From positions 1,027,271 to 1,091,270 of the forward strand of contig NZ_FNGP01000001.1 of the NCBI RefSeq assembly GCF_900103275.1: a stretch of DNA of 64,000 bases, written 5' to 3'. This document shows, one piece after another, positions 19,115-29,036 of this stretch (position 1 is the first letter of the stretch; each line of letters begins with the position of its first letter). Source of the DNA: Tessaracoccus oleiagri (lineage in GTDB: Bacteria > Actinomycetota > Actinomycetes > Propionibacteriales > Propionibacteriaceae). Under the pieces are notes generated by a model, which was given only the letters and a program-made list of their open reading frames with translations, was not told the DNA's origin and did no database searches. The position numbers were made by a program, and so were the translations under genes.

Positions 19115-19612
19115 TCAGCCCTCGACGGCGTCCGACCAGGCCTGGGCGTAGTCCTCGTGCTCGGCGCTGTAGACCGGCACCTTGAGCGAGAGGGGAGCGG
19201 CGCCCTCGAACTCGATCGTCACGTCCGCGAGGCGGCCGGGGGTGAGCTCGTCGTTGCTCACGACGAGGTCCGGGCCGCCCAGGGTGACGGCGCCGTTGAT
19301 CGGGAGGTCGGCCGTGAAGTCGATGGAGTCCTCGGAGCCTGCGCTGCCGTCGGGGAGTTGGGGCGTGTAGCGGATGCCGGTGACCTTGGCGGGGTCGACG
19401 CTCGAGATCGCGCCGAGGAGCACGCCCTCGCCGGAGTCGTCGACCACGAACATGATGTTGCGTGCCTTCTGGAGGGCCTCGGTCTGCGCCTGCACGCCCG
19501 CGGCGGGCGGGGCCTCGGCGACCCAGCCGGTGGCGGTGCAACCGGACAGCAGCCCGACGGACACGATCGCAGCGACGGCGACGCCGCGGGCGCTGAACTT
19601 CCTAGCGGTCAT
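19115..19612 (-). CDS. Secreted lipoprotein of unknown function
   Basis: The 165-residue product has a lipoprotein signal (basic MTARKFSARG, hydrophobic stretch, lipobox LLSGC with Cys about residue 25). The mature protein is mostly beta strands (NIMFVVDDSGEGVLLGA, VTIEFEGAAPLSLKVPVY) with no motif that I recognise. It lies between regX3 and carD and converges with regX3, 15 bases apart. Similar small lipoproteins are common at this position in Propionibacteriaceae-like genomes, but that is an impression rather than a comparison. Function unknown. Confidence 0.72.
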   Translation of the reverse strand: MTARKFSARGVAVAAIVSVGLLSGCTATGWVAEAPPAAGVQAQTEALQKARNIMFVVDDSGEGVLLGAISSVDPAKVTGIRYTPQLPDGSAGSEDSIDFTADLPINGAVTLGGPDLVVSNDELTPGRLADVTIEFEGAAPLSLKVPVYSAEHEDYAQAWSDAVEG

Positions 19613-19771
19613 GCGAGAACAACCCTCCGTATGTGTACGCGCGCCATCCTAACCAAAGAAGCCGCGGTTCGTCGCCTGCCTCGGGCGTCGTCCTCGACGG
19701 AGCAAGAATTGGCGGCAGCACTCAATCACACCGGCGCTCCCGTTGTCCAACTGGCTCGCCGGGGAGCCTGA

Positions 19772-19777
19772 TAGAAT
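19772..19777 (+). promoter_or_regulatory. Probable -10 element of the carD operon
   Basis: TAGAAT matches the -10 consensus and would start transcription near 19784, leaving a short leader that carries AGAAAGGGG as ribosome site. No good -35 hexamer is found at 16-18 bases upstream; the TTGTCC at 19743 is too far. Confidence 0.5.
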
Positions 19778-19801
19778 GGTCTCAGAAAGGGGTCTTAACG
19801 T

Positions 19802-20287
19802 ATGACTTTCTCCATCGGTGAAACTGTGGTCTACCCGAATCACGGCACGGCCGTCATCGAGGACATCGAGAACCGCCAGATCAAGGGTGTGGACCGCATG
19901 TACCTGGTCCTCCGCATCATTGGTCAGAACGACCTGGTAGTCCGTGTCCCCGCCCACAACCTCGATCTCGTCGGTGTCCGCGACGTCGTAGACCAGGAGG
20001 GCCTCGAGCGAGTGTTCGACATCCTCCGCGCGCAGCACACCGAGGAGCCCTCGAACTGGTCCCGCCGGTTCAAGGCCAACATGGAGAAGCTGCACTCCGG
20101 CAACGTGATCAAGGTGGCCGAGGTCGTCCGCGACCTGTGGCGCCGCGACCGTGACAAGGGACTCTCCGCGGGTGAGAAGCGCATGCTCACCAAGGCGCGC
20201 TCGATCCTCGTCGCGGAGATGGCGCTCGCCGAGAAGATCGACGACGAGAAGGCCGAAGTGATGCTCGACGAAGTCCTCGCCTCATAA
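19802..20287 (+). CDS. carD: RNA polymerase-binding transcription regulator CarD
   Basis: CarD binds the RNA polymerase beta subunit and stabilises the open promoter complex, chiefly at rRNA and housekeeping promoters. The 161-residue protein shows the Tudor-like RNAP-interaction domain ([38 protein letters not shown]) and the helical DNA-binding domain with the conserved Trp in [13 protein letters not shown]. It is the first gene of a run with ispD, ispF and a membrane protein, the order seen in mycobacteria and relatives. The ATG follows AGAAAGGGG. Confidence 0.97.
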   Translation: MTFSIGETVVYPNHGTAVIEDIENRQIKGVDRMYLVLRIIGQNDLVVRVPAHNLDLVGVRDVVDQEGLERVFDILRAQHTEEPSNWSRRFKANMEKLHSGNVIKVAEVVRDLWRRDRDKGLSAGEKRMLTKARSILVAEMALAEKIDDEKAEVMLDEVLAS

Positions 20288-20288
20288 C

Positions 20289-20984
20289 GTGACAAGCGAT
20301 TCCGCACCGGTCGCCGCCATTGTGGTGGCGGCCGGTTCTGGTTCCAGGCTGGGACACCCCATCCCCAAGGCGCTCGTCGAACTGTGCGGCGTCCCGATCG
20401 TGCGCCGCGCAGTCGATGCCCTCGTCGAGGGTGGCGTGCAGCGCGTCGTCGTCGTCGCCCCGGCGAGCCACCTCCACGAGTTCCGGACCATCCTCGACGG
20501 CGTGCCCGCGCCCCTGGTCGTGGTCCCCGGCGGCGTCGAACGACAGGACTCCGTGCGCCTCGGTCTCGACGCGCTGGGGGAGGCATCGGTCGTGCTCGTC
20601 CACGACGCGGCCCGCCCGCTCGTGCCGGCGCGCGTCGTCGGCGACGTCGTGCGCGCAGTCCGCGACGGTGCCCGCGCCGTCATCCCGGTGCTGCCGGTCG
20701 TGGACACCGTCCGCCGTGAGACGACCGGCGGGAGCAGCATCGTCGACCGCGACGAATTGCGCGCCGTGCAGACCCCGCAGGGGTTCGACGGTGCACTGTT
20801 GCGCGAGGCGCACCGCAACGCCGTCGAGTGTGCGCTCACCGTGACCGACGACGCGTCCGCCTGCGAGGCGCTGGGTGAACCCATCGCATTCGTTCCCGGC
20901 GACCGCGAGGCGCTGAAGATCACCGAACCGTTCGACCTGTTGGTCGCCGAGGCGATCGTCGGGGCAAGGAGGCAACGCACATGA
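20289..20984 (+). CDS. ispD: 2-C-methyl-D-erythritol 4-phosphate cytidylyltransferase
   Basis: The third step of the non-mevalonate isoprenoid pathway: CTP plus methylerythritol phosphate gives CDP-methylerythritol. The 231-residue protein has the nucleotide-binding [31 protein letters not shown] and RAVQTPQGF, and [11 protein letters not shown], all conserved in IspD. GTG 20289 starts one base after the carD stop, and the gene overlaps ispF by four bases (ATGA). Co-transcription with carD and ispF is near certain. Confidence 0.96.
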   Translation: MTSDSAPVAAIVVAAGSGSRLGHPIPKALVELCGVPIVRRAVDALVEGGVQRVVVVAPASHLHEFRTILDGVPAPLVVVPGGVERQDSVRLGLDALGEASVVLVHDAARPLVPARVVGDVVRAVRDGARAVIPVLPVVDTVRRETTGGSSIVDRDELRAVQTPQGFDGALLREAHRNAVECALTVTDDASACEALGEPIAFVPGDREALKITEPFDLLVAEAIVGARRQRT

Positions 20985-21499
20985 TGGTGGGCATCGGCAC
21001 CGACGTGCACCGGCTCGTCGAGGGTGGCGAGATGTGGCTCGCCGGGTTGCGCTTCCCGGAGTCGCCGGTGGGCCTTGAGGGGCACTCCGACGGCGACGTG
21101 GCCGCGCACGCCGCGTGCGACGCGCTCTTCTCCGCCGCCGGTCTGGGCGACATGGGCAGCAACTTCGGCACCAGCGAGCCGGAGTGGGCCGGCGCGAGCG
21201 GCGTCCGGTTCCTCGAGGAGGCCGCCCGCCGCGTCCGGGAGGCGGGCTACGACATCGTCAACGTGGCCGTGCAGGTCATCGGCAACCGGCCGAAGCTTTC
21301 GCCGCGCCGCACCGAGGCGGAGACCGTGATGGGCCGGGCGCTCGGCGCCCGCGTGACGGTGTCGGCCACCACCACCGACGGGCTCGGCCTCACCGGCCGT
21401 GGCGAAGGTCTGGCGGCCATCGCCGTCGCGTCGCTCGTGACCATCGAGGGTGAAAGACTGGATCCGCCAATTCCCGACGAACAGCGAGGTGCGCGATGA
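20981..21499 (+). CDS. ispF: 2-C-methyl-D-erythritol 2,4-cyclodiphosphate synthase
   Basis: IspF cyclises CDP-methylerythritol diphosphate in the MEP isoprenoid pathway. The 172-residue protein begins [10 protein letters not shown], with metal ligands Asp and His in DVH, has the second metal site in [16 protein letters not shown] and [10 protein letters not shown], and the [16 protein letters not shown] tail. The last ten or so residues are an extra acidic/basic tail beyond the usual end. It overlaps ispD and the following membrane protein gene by four bases each. Confidence 0.96.
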   Translation: MMVGIGTDVHRLVEGGEMWLAGLRFPESPVGLEGHSDGDVAAHAACDALFSAAGLGDMGSNFGTSEPEWAGASGVRFLEEAARRVREAGYDIVNVAVQVIGNRPKLSPRRTEAETVMGRALGARVTVSATTTDGLGLTGRGEGLAAIAVASLVTIEGERLDPPIPDEQRGAR

Positions 21500-22365
21500 G
21501 CGGTCAGGACTACGGCCCCGGCGGCTACCCACCGCCGGACGAGCACGGCTACGGCGGACGCGACCGCCCCGACCCGGGACCTCGCGACCCGCGCTACGAC
21601 CAGTCGATGGGTGGGGTGCGGGGGGCCGGCGGCGACCACGGGCCTGCCGGTCTGCCGCCAGAACCGGCGCGTCGCGGCCCCTCGTCGGCGGCGATCGTCA
21701 CGATCGTGGCGCTCGCGCTCGCGCTGATCATCCTCGCGGTCTGGTGGTTCACCCGTGACGGCGGCCAGGACAACGCCGAGCCGGTTCCCGCGGCGACGAC
21801 GAGCGCGCCCGCTGCCACGGAGGAGGCTTCCCCGACACCCTCGGAGGAGCCCACCACGGAGGCCGCCACCTCCGAGGCGACCGACTCCGAGCCGGTCGAG
21901 AGCGAGGCGCCGTCCGACGAGGTGACCTCCGGTGACGACGAGGCCAGTCCTGCGCCGGCGCCGGTGCCGTCCGCGCCCAGCGTCGACCCCGGTGACGACT
22001 TCAACGTCGAGGAGTACGAGATCCTCCCCGACACACTTCCCCCGACCGTCGGGGACTGGCAGCACACGATGGTGGGCGGCTTCGACGCCTACGTCCGGCC
22101 CGACAACGCCTACGTGATGGTGGCCGGGCAGGGCACGGACGAGGCGCAGGTCGACGGCTTCCGCCAGATGATGGCCGACGTCCGCGAGTTCGAGGGCGGG
22201 TTCTGCGGGACGTTGGAGGACGACGGCGTCGGCTCCTTCGACCAGTGCTACTTCCGGCCGGGCAAGGCGCCCGACCGCTTCTACAACGTCATGAGCGCGG
22301 GCGAGCCGCCCGCCACGCTCGACGAACTGCAGGAGATCGCGGAGGCCATCGCCAGCTTCGAGTGA
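21496..22365 (+). CDS. Single-pass membrane protein with low-complexity stalk
   Basis: The 289-residue product starts with a Gly/Pro/Asp-rich cytoplasmic region (about 1-65), then one membrane helix ([20 protein letters not shown]), an acidic Thr/Ser/Glu-rich stalk of about 90 residues, and a C-terminal extracellular domain of about 110 residues with two cysteines (FCGTLE and DQCYF) that could pair. This type-II-like anchored layout is common among actinobacterial surface proteins. It overlaps ispF by four bases and ends the carD operon before a strong hairpin. No function can be assigned. Confidence 0.75.
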   Translation: MSGQDYGPGGYPPPDEHGYGGRDRPDPGPRDPRYDQSMGGVRGAGGDHGPAGLPPEPARRGPSSAAIVTIVALALALIILAVWWFTRDGGQDNAEPVPAATTSAPAATEEASPTPSEEPTTEAATSEATDSEPVESEAPSDEVTSGDDEASPAPAPVPSAPSVDPGDDFNVEEYEILPDTLPPTVGDWQHTMVGGFDAYVRPDNAYVMVAGQGTDEAQVDGFRQMMADVREFEGGFCGTLEDDGVGSFDQCYFRPGKAPDRFYNVMSAGEPPATLDELQEIAEAIASFE

Positions 22366-22377
22366 TCCCCCGCGAAC

Positions 22378-22426
22378 CACGAATGGCTCGGGCCCGGTCG
22401 TCGTGACCGGGCCCGAGCCATTCGTG
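22378..22426. terminator. Bidirectional terminator with perfect 21-bp stem
   Basis: Arms 22378-22398 and 22406-22426 are exact complements (outer sequence CACGAATGGCTCGG) around a 7-base loop. The hairpin sits between the convergent ends of the carD operon and glyA and can terminate both. Confidence 0.85.
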
Positions 22427-22438
22427 CGTCGTCGTCGA

Positions 22439-23875
22439 TCAGATGTCGAAGCCGGGGTAGAGGGGGCGCTGCCCGAGGAGCCGCTCGGCCTCGTCGAGCG
22501 AGTGCTGGCGGGCCTCGTCGGAGAGGTCGTACTTGGCCTTGCTCGGCTCGCCCTTGCTCGTCGTGGTGGGCTTGGTGGACTTCAGCACGCCGGCGATCAT
22601 CTCCGCCACCGCGTCCATGTCGGAGGTGGTGAAGCCGCGGGACGTGAGCGCCGGGGTGCCGAGGCGGACGCCGGTGGTGTACCAGGCGCCGTTCGGATCG
22701 TTCGGGACCGAGTTGCGGTTGGTGACGATCCCCGACTCGAGGAGCGCGGCCTCGGCCTGGCGGCCGGTGAGCCCGAAGTCGCGCACGTCCATGAGGACGA
22801 TGTGGTTGTCGGTGCCGCCCGTGACGAGCCGGACACCGCGGCGCAGCAGGCCCTCGGCGAGCGCCTTCGCGTTGGCCGCGACGTTGGCCGCGTACGTGCG
22901 GAACTCCTCGGTGCGGGCCTCGGCCAGCGCGACGGCCTTCGCCGCCATCACGTGCGACAGCGGGCCGCCGAGCACGAGCGGGCAGCCGCGGTCGATGTCG
23001 GCCGCGTAGTCCTTGGTGGCCAGGATCATGCCGCCGCGGGGGCCGCGCAGGGACTTGTGGGTGGTCGTCGTGACGACGTGCGCGTGGGGCACGGGGTCCT
23101 CGTCGCCCGTGAACACCTTGCCCGCGACGAGCCCGGCGAAGTGGGCCATGTCGACCATCAGGACCGCGCCGACCTCGTCGGCGATCTCGCGCATCTTGGC
23201 GAAGTTCACGCGGCGCGGGTACGCGGAGTAGCCGGCGACGAGCACGAGCGGCTTGAACTCGCGGACCTGCTGCGCGACGACGTCGTAGTCGAGCAGTTGG
23301 GTCTCGGGATCGGTGCCGTAGGCGCGCTGGTGGAACATCTTGCCGGAGATGTTGGGGCGGAAGCCGTGCGTGAGGTGGCCGCCCGCGTCGAGGCTCATGC
23401 CCATGAGGCGCTGCTCGCCGAACCGCTTGCGCAGCGTCTCCCAGTCGGCCTCGCTGAGGTCGTTGACGGTGCGGGCGCCGAACTCCTCGAGCGCGGGCGA
23501 CTCGACGTGGTGGGCGAGGATCGACCAGTAGGCGGTGACGTTCGCGTCGATGCCGGAGTGCGGCTGCACGTAGGCGTACTCGGCGCCGAACAGCTCGCGG
23601 GCGTGCTCGGCGGCGACGGACTCGACGGTGTCGACGTTCTGGCAGCCGGCGTAGAAGCGGTGCCCGACGGTGCCCTCGGCGTACTTGTCGCTCAGCCAGG
23701 TGCCCATCGTCGCCAGCACCGGGAGGCTGGCGTAGTTCTCGGACGCGATCAGCTTCAGCGACGCGCGCTGGTCGGTGAGTTCCTGGCGCGTGGCGGCTGC
23801 GATCCTGGGTTCGACCTTCTCCACCATGTCGAGCAGGGTCTTGTACGCATCCGATACGGCGTTGAGCTGGCTCAC
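22439..23875 (-). CDS. glyA: Serine hydroxymethyltransferase
   Basis: This PLP enzyme interconverts serine and glycine, charging tetrahydrofolate with one-carbon units. The PLP lysine is K274 in [41 protein letters not shown] and [11 protein letters not shown] are family motifs. At 478 residues it is longer than the usual 415-430 because of an insert around residues 120-165 ([18 protein letters not shown]) seen in some actinobacterial and Bacteroides relatives. GTG 23875 has AAGGAG five bases upstream. Confidence 0.95.
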   Translation of the reverse strand: MSQLNAVSDAYKTLLDMVEKVEPRIAAATRQELTDQRASLKLIASENYASLPVLATMGTWLSDKYAEGTVGHRFYAGCQNVDTVESVAAEHARELFGAEYAYVQPHSGIDANVTAYWSILAHHVESPALEEFGARTVNDLSEADWETLRKRFGEQRLMGMSLDAGGHLTHGFRPNISGKMFHQRAYGTDPETQLLDYDVVAQQVREFKPLVLVAGYSAYPRRVNFAKMREIADEVGAVLMVDMAHFAGLVAGKVFTGDEDPVPHAHVVTTTTHKSLRGPRGGMILATKDYAADIDRGCPLVLGGPLSHVMAAKAVALAEARTEEFRTYAANVAANAKALAEGLLRRGVRLVTGGTDNHIVLMDVRDFGLTGRQAEAALLESGIVTNRNSVPNDPNGAWYTTGVRLGTPALTSRGFTTSDMDAVAEMIAGVLKSTKPTTTSKGEPSKAKYDLSDEARQHSLDEAERLLGQRPLYPGFDI

Positions 23876-23970
23876 GGGGGCTCCTTCGGTGTCTGGGTGG
23901 GTACCAATCTAGTCCCGGCGGGCGGAGACGACCACTTCCGTGGACCGCCGTGGTCACTACCCTTTGCGGC

Positions 23971-25113
23971 GTGAAGTGCTCCAGGCGTGCGGTGTTGACG
24001 ATGGCAGGGCTGCCCATCCTCGCGGGCTGCGGCGGACCCGTCGACTTCACCCCCGCGGCGCACCGCTCGCCGGAGCAGGAACGCAGCTCCGCCCCGGAGG
24101 AGGTGGAGGTGGAGTCGTCCTTCTTCGGGCGCTCCACCGACGGCCGCCACGTGGCGCTGCCCGGCGCGGCACCGTCGGGCCTCGTCTTCTCGACCCCCCA
24201 CCTGGACGGACGGATCGGGGAGATCTACAGCGGGCAGGTGCTGCCGTACGACGTGGCGACGCACCTGGACCGGATGAACCCCCTCCGTGCGCCCGAGGGC
24301 CACCGCTTCGTCGCGTTCACGGCTCGCGCGGGCCGGCCGGCGTTCGAGGAGGACGTCGAGCACCCCGTCGAGGCGTTCCTCGAGGTCGACGGGTCGCCGC
24401 TGCCCCTGCGCAACCTGTTCGGTGGCTACTCGCGGGGCGCGTACGGCGTCGACTGGGAGCTCATCGTCGCCTGCGTGCGTGACGGCGGCCGCGTCGTGTT
24501 GGGGGTCACCGACGAGGGCAGGACGGTCCGCGTCGACCTCACCGCGGGCACGGCGGTCGACGACGACGCGTGGGCGGCGAACGAGGGCTTCCGGGAGCGG
24601 CGCGTCGTGGCGTTCGAGCCCGGCAGCGCGACGTACGAGCGCGCCTTCACGACGGCGCCGCCCGAGGGCATCGAGCGGGAGACCGGCGAACTGGAGCTGG
24701 GATTGGCCCCCGACAACGCGTTCCTCGCGCCCTGGAACCCGGTGCACGGCTGGGCGCCCGTCGGCCGGATGTGGCTGACCATCCCCATGCACGCGACGGT
24801 GGCGTTCAGGGAACTTCCGGCCGTGGTGGAGCTCGACCTCCAGGCCTCGTTCGAGTACCGCTCGGCGACGGGGGAGCCCGCCCCGCTCGTCGCGCCGCTG
24901 ACCGTGTCGACCGAGGAGGTGCGCCGCCAGCGGGCGGACATCATCCCGACCTTCGAGGTGGACGGCTGGGAGGACGCCGCGACGCTGACGTTCGACGCCG
25001 TGGGTCGCGCGACGGTTCAGTACACAGAGCTTCAAGTCCCCGCCACACTCACCGGCGGCAGCACCCCGGTGCGGTTCGCCTTGACGCTCAGCGACGGCCC
25101 CGACCGCTTCTGA
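23971..25113 (+). CDS. Large secreted lipoprotein of unknown function
   Basis: The roughly 380-residue product has a lipobox (ILAGC) after a short hydrophobic signal beginning CSRRAVLTMAGLP. The mature part is rich in beta strands with repeated immunoglobulin-like edges (VVAFEPGSATYERAF, AVVELDLQASFEYR). No catalytic motif or named family is recognised. GTG 23971 is preferred over GTG 23950 because TACCCT (23958-23963) ends seven bases before it, as in the other leaderless genes here. It is divergent from glyA. Confidence 0.72.
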   Translation: MKCSRRAVLTMAGLPILAGCGGPVDFTPAAHRSPEQERSSAPEEVEVESSFFGRSTDGRHVALPGAAPSGLVFSTPHLDGRIGEIYSGQVLPYDVATHLDRMNPLRAPEGHRFVAFTARAGRPAFEEDVEHPVEAFLEVDGSPLPLRNLFGGYSRGAYGVDWELIVACVRDGGRVVLGVTDEGRTVRVDLTAGTAVDDDAWAANEGFRERRVVAFEPGSATYERAFTTAPPEGIERETGELELGLAPDNAFLAPWNPVHGWAPVGRMWLTIPMHATVAFRELPAVVELDLQASFEYRSATGEPAPLVAPLTVSTEEVRRQRADIIPTFEVDGWEDAATLTFDAVGRATVQYTELQVPATLTGGSTPVRFALTLSDGPDRF

Positions 25114-25183
25114 CCGTGCCGGTGCGCCGATCCCTGTGGCCGTGAGCCGGGCGGCCCTTCGAGACGGGCGCTTCGCGCCTTCC

Positions 25184-26140
25184 TCAGGGACCGGGGTTGG
25201 GTGGCTGGCGCTGGAGGCTCGCCTCGTAGAGGGCGATGGAGGCCGCGACAGAGGCGTTGAGGGACTCGACCTCCGAGACGATCGGGATCGAGATCAACGC
25301 GTCGCAGTGCTCGCGCACCAGCCGGGAGAGGCCCTCGTCCTCGGAGCCCACGACGATGACCAGCGGCCCGTCGGCGCCCGGGGTGGCACCCACCGTCGTC
25401 TCCGCGTCACCGGCGAGGCCGACGATCGTGTACCCCATCTTGGACGCCTGCTCGAGCGCGCGGTTGAGGTTCTTCGCCATCGCGACGGGGACGCGCGCGG
25501 CGGCACCGGCGGAGGTCTTCCAAGCGGCCGCGGTCATCGAGGCCGAGCGCCGCTCGGGGATGATCACGCCCGAGGCGCCGAAGCCCGCGGCGGAGCGGAT
25601 GATCGCGCCCAGGTTGCGCGGGTCGGTGATCCCGTCACAGGCGATGAACACGGCGTTGGTGTCGACGCCGTCGGCGAAGAGGTCCTCGGGCAGGGCGTAC
25701 TCGTAGCTCGGCAGCTGGAGGGCGACGCCCTGGTGCACGAGCCCGCCGGTCACCCGGTCGAGCTCCGCGCGCGGCACCTGCAGCAGCGGCACGGACCGCT
25801 CGGCCGCGAACTTCAGGATGTCGCGCAGGCGGTCGTCGCGCTCCGCGCCCTCGGCGAGGTAGACCTGCTTGACCGGCATGCCGGCGGTCATCGCCTCGAA
25901 CACGGGGTTGCGGCCCACCACCCAGTCCGCGCCCGCCTTCTCGCGGGGAGCCCGACGGGGACGCCCGGCCTGGCGCTTCTGCGCCTCCTGCTTCGCCTTG
26001 TAGGCCTTGTGGTAGACGCGGTCCTCGGCCTTCGGGGTCGGTCCGCGGCCCTCGAGGGAGCGCCGGATGCGCCCGCCCGATCCCGCGGCCTTGCCTCGGC
26101 CCTTGCTGCCCGCACCACGTCGGGAGGAATTTCCGGCCAT
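25184..26140 (-). CDS. rlmB: 23S rRNA 2'-O-ribose guanosine methyltransferase, RlmB/TrmH type
   Basis: This SPOUT-class enzyme methylates a ribose in 23S rRNA. The 318-residue protein has a basic, disordered N-terminus (about 1-70, [17 protein letters not shown]), a substrate-binding domain starting WVVGRNPVFEAM, and the knotted methyltransferase domain with DPRNLGAIIRSAAGFGASG, VVGSEDEGLSRLVRE and IPIVSEVESLNASVAASIAL. ATG 26140 shares one base with the cysS stop, so translation is coupled; the longer frame to 26332 lies inside cysS. The cysS-rlmB pair is conserved in actinobacteria. Confidence 0.94.
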   Translation of the reverse strand: MAGNSSRRGAGSKGRGKAAGSGGRIRRSLEGRGPTPKAEDRVYHKAYKAKQEAQKRQAGRPRRAPREKAGADWVVGRNPVFEAMTAGMPVKQVYLAEGAERDDRLRDILKFAAERSVPLLQVPRAELDRVTGGLVHQGVALQLPSYEYALPEDLFADGVDTNAVFIACDGITDPRNLGAIIRSAAGFGASGVIIPERRSASMTAAAWKTSAGAAARVPVAMAKNLNRALEQASKMGYTIVGLAGDAETTVGATPGADGPLVIVVGSEDEGLSRLVREHCDALISIPIVSEVESLNASVAASIALYEASLQRQPPNPGP

Positions 26141-27579
26141 CAGTTCACGCTCCATCTTGCGCCGTCGGGGGTGTCGGTGATCGTGAGGCCGGCGCCGGCC
26201 AAAGTGTCGCGGATCGCGTCGGCCGCGGCCCAGTCCTTGGCGCGGCGCGCCTCTGCGCGCTGCTCCAGCAACGCACCGACGAGCTTGTCCACCACCGGTG
26301 TCAGGTCGTCGACGGCGGATTGCGCCGCCCACTCCGGCGCACCGGGATTCAGCCCGAACACGTCGAGCATGCTCGTCACCGCGAAGTAGTGGCGGCGGAT
26401 CTGCTCCTGGTCGCCGCCGGCCAGGGCCTGGTTGCCGGCGCGGATCGCCTCGAACAGGACCGCCACCGCACCGGGGGTCCCGAGATCGTCGTCCATCGCG
26501 GCGGCGAACGCCTGCCAGTGGGGGAGGTCCATGAGTGCGTCGCCTCGGGAGCCCTCGGCGACTTGCTCCGACGCGCGGTCAAGGAACGAGTCGATGCGGC
26601 CGATCGCCCGCTCGGCCTCCTCCAGGGAACCGCGGGTGGCGTCGTCGCCGGGGGAGAACTCGATCGTGGAGCGGTAGTGCGGGGCCAGCAGGAAGTAGCG
26701 CACGGCACGCGGGTCGTAGGTCTTCGTGACCTCGCTGACCTTCGCCGTGTTGCCCAGCGACTTGCTCATCTTCTCGCCCGACATCGTCACCCAGGCGTTG
26801 TGCATCCAGTACGTCGCGAAGGGGCGGCCGGCGGCGCGCGACTGCGCGAGCTCGTTCTCGTGGTGCGGGAAGCGGAGGTCGATCCCGCCGCCGTGGATGT
26901 CGAACGCGTCGCCCAAGTACTTGCCGGCCATCGCGGAGCACTCGATGTGCCAGCCCGGGCGGCCACGGCCCCAGGGCGACGGCCACGACGCCGTCTCGGG
27001 CTCGCCCGGCTTGTGGCCCTTCCAGAGCGCGAAGTCGCGGGGGTCCCGCTTGCCGCGCGGGTCGGCGTCCTCGGCCGGCGCCATCTCGTCGATCTTCTGG
27101 CCGCTGAGCTCTCCGTACGCGGGCCAGGACTGCACGTCGAAGTACACGTCACCGGAGCCGTCGGCGGCCGGGTAGGCGTGGCCGCGCTTGATGAGCGTCG
27201 CGATGAGCTCCACCATCTCGGGGACGTGGCCGGTGGCGCGCGGCTCGTAGCTCGGCGGCAGGCAGCCGAGCGACGCGTAGGCCTCGTGCAGTTCGCGCTC
27301 GAACGTGTAGGCGTGCTCGAACCACTCGACCCCACGTTCGGCGGACTTGGCGAGGATCTTGTCGTCGATGTCGGTGACGTTCGCCACCACCCGCACCTGG
27401 TAGCCCGAGTGCTCGAGCCACCGTCGCAGCACGTCGAACACGACCTCCTTGCGGATGTGGCCGAGGTGGGGCGACGACTGCACGGTCAGCCCGCAGTGGT
27501 AGATCGACACGCGGCCCTCTTCGAGGGTCACGAGGTCGCGCACCGTGCGGGTCGCGGAGTCATACAGCCTGAACGTCAC
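26140..27579 (-). CDS. cysS: Cysteinyl-tRNA synthetase
   Basis: The 479-residue class I synthetase charges tRNA-Cys. The first motif reads HLGH (HIGH variant) after CGLTVQSSP, whose Cys is a zinc ligand; later ligands are in WHIECSAMA and [18 protein letters not shown] is the KMSKS loop. The C-terminal anticodon-binding domain is normal length. GTG 27579 lies six bases after TAGACT (complement of 27586-27591), so the mRNA is probably leaderless. True CysS rather than the mycothiol ligase MshC is supported by length and the complete C-terminal domain. Confidence 0.95.
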   Translation of the reverse strand: MTFRLYDSATRTVRDLVTLEEGRVSIYHCGLTVQSSPHLGHIRKEVVFDVLRRWLEHSGYQVRVVANVTDIDDKILAKSAERGVEWFEHAYTFERELHEAYASLGCLPPSYEPRATGHVPEMVELIATLIKRGHAYPAADGSGDVYFDVQSWPAYGELSGQKIDEMAPAEDADPRGKRDPRDFALWKGHKPGEPETASWPSPWGRGRPGWHIECSAMAGKYLGDAFDIHGGGIDLRFPHHENELAQSRAAGRPFATYWMHNAWVTMSGEKMSKSLGNTAKVSEVTKTYDPRAVRYFLLAPHYRSTIEFSPGDDATRGSLEEAERAIGRIDSFLDRASEQVAEGSRGDALMDLPHWQAFAAAMDDDLGTPGAVAVLFEAIRAGNQALAGGDQEQIRRHYFAVTSMLDVFGLNPGAPEWAAQSAVDDLTPVVDKLVGALLEQRAEARRAKDWAAADAIRDTLAGAGLTITDTPDGARWSVN

Positions 27580-27683
27580 CCGGTCAGTCTATTGGAGAGC
27601 GCCCCGCGCCGCTGGACGGCCTCTCCGGGCACCGTCCTGCAACTTCTCGGAATGTTTTGGCCGTCTCGGGCATTGTTGAAGAT

Positions 27684-28403
27684 GTGAGTATTGACGTGCA
27701 GATCTGGTCCGACATCGCGTGTCCCTGGTGCTACATCGGCAAGCGCAGGTTCGAGAAGGCCCTCGACGGGTTCGCGCACCGGGACGCCGTGAACGTGACC
27801 TGGCGCAGCTACCAGCTCGACCCGAGCCTCCCGGAGCACGACCACCGCGCCGAGGCCGAGTACCTGTCCGAGGTCAAGGGCATGCCCCGGGCGCAGGTCG
27901 GCGAGATGCTGGCCCACGTGAAGGAGCAGGCCGCCGGCGAGGGGCTCGACTACGACTTCGACAGCCTCGTCGTCGCCAACTCCCGTAAGGCACACCGCCT
28001 CCTCCACGCGGCGAAGCAGGCCGACGCGGCCGACGGCGGCACCCGCGCCGGCCGGCTCAAGGAGGCCCTCCTGGAGGGCCACTTCGTCGAGGGCAAGCAC
28101 ATCGGCGACGATGACACCCTCGTCGCGCTCGGCACGGCCGCCGGCCTGGACGAGGCGACCGCGCGCGACGCCCTCGCCTCCGAGGAACTCGACGCTCGCG
28201 TCGAGCAGGACATCCTGGAGGGCCACCAGATCGGGGTGCGCGGCGTCCCGTTCTTCGTCTTCGAGAACAAGTACGGCGTCTCGGGCGCCCAGCCGCCGGA
28301 GCTGTTCGCACAGGCGCTCGAGACCGTCTGGTCGGAGAAGCAGCCCAGCCTCATCACGCTGGACGGCGGTTCGGGCGAGGCCTGCGGCCCCGACGGCTGC
28401 TGA
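27684..28403 (+). CDS. DsbA-family oxidoreductase (FrnE-like)
   Basis: The 239-residue protein has a thioredoxin-fold start, IDVQIWSDIACPWCYIGKRR, with the CPWC redox pair at residues 13-16, a helical insertion domain, and the cis-Pro region IGVRGVPFFVFENKYGVSGAQ. These mark the FrnE group of cytoplasmic DsbA-like proteins, which isomerise or reduce disulfides or act on polyketide intermediates. A second Cys pair lies in the GEACGPDGC tail. GTG 27684 is the start that places the domain at residue 2. Divergent from cysS. Confidence 0.9.
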   Translation: MSIDVQIWSDIACPWCYIGKRRFEKALDGFAHRDAVNVTWRSYQLDPSLPEHDHRAEAEYLSEVKGMPRAQVGEMLAHVKEQAAGEGLDYDFDSLVVANSRKAHRLLHAAKQADAADGGTRAGRLKEALLEGHFVEGKHIGDDDTLVALGTAAGLDEATARDALASEELDARVEQDILEGHQIGVRGVPFFVFENKYGVSGAQPPELFAQALETVWSEKQPSLITLDGGSGEACGPDGC

Positions 28404-28445
28404 CCGGCTCTGGCGCCGCGCCCCGAGCGGGGGCAGACTGGCGCC

Positions 28446-29036
28446 ATGGCGATCGATGAGGGCGCGTGGTACGACCGGCTGCTGAAGCCGGTGGAGAAGA
28501 CGGTCATGGCGCCGGCCCGGAGGTGGGTGACCGCCCGCGCTCGAGGCCAAGTGCTGGAGATCGGCGCCGGCACCGGCGCGAACATGCCCTACTACGATGC
28601 GGACGTGTCGCTGACCCTCAATGACATCAACCCGAGGATGCTCGACCGGGCGCGGCGACGCGCGGCCGACCTCGGCCGGGAGGTGCGGTTCCACGTCGGC
28701 AGCGGCGCGGAGTTGCCCTTCGACGACGCCTCCTTCGACACCGTGCTGTCGACGTTCGTGCTTTGCGGCTTCCACGACGACCGCCGGGGCCTCGTCGAGA
28801 TGCTCCGTGTCCTCAAGCCGGGCGGCACGCTGCTGCTCGCCGACCACATCCGCTCCACCAACCGCGCGCTCTACGCCGTGCAGTGGCTGCTCGAGCGAGT
28901 CACGGGCCCGCTGTTCGACGAGCACTGGCTGCGTCGACCGTCGGACCACCTCCGGGACCTGGACGTGGACGTCGTCGCGACCGAGCGGCACCGGGCCGGC
29001 GCCGTCGAGTACGTGCACGCGACGAAGCGCGCCTAG
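28446..29036 (+). CDS. Class I SAM-dependent methyltransferase
   Basis: The 196-residue protein shows the SAM-binding motif VLEIGAGTGANMPYY, motif II around VGSGAELPFDDASFDTVLS, and LRVLKPGGTLLLADHI, typical of the UbiE/Methyltransf_11 group. The substrate is unknown; relatives include phospholipid N-methyltransferase-like proteins. The ATG lies six bases after CAGACT (28434-28439), a weak leaderless promoter pattern. It follows the FrnE-like gene and overlaps the convergent DUF4032 gene by four bases. Confidence 0.88.
   Translation: MAIDEGAWYDRLLKPVEKTVMAPARRWVTARARGQVLEIGAGTGANMPYYDADVSLTLNDINPRMLDRARRRAADLGREVRFHVGSGAELPFDDASFDTVLSTFVLCGFHDDRRGLVEMLRVLKPGGTLLLADHIRSTNRALYAVQWLLERVTGPLFDEHWLRRPSDHLRDLDVDVVATERHRAGAVEYVHATKRA

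Noticed and set aside
19743..19777. Complete -35/-10 promoter for carD
   Set aside because: TTGTCC and TAGAAT are 23 bases apart, too far for a standard spacer, so only the -10 is reported.
23876..23970. Glycine riboswitch before glyA
   Set aside because: Only about 95 bases separate the divergent genes, too short for the two-aptamer element, and a normal ribosome site sits before the glyA start.
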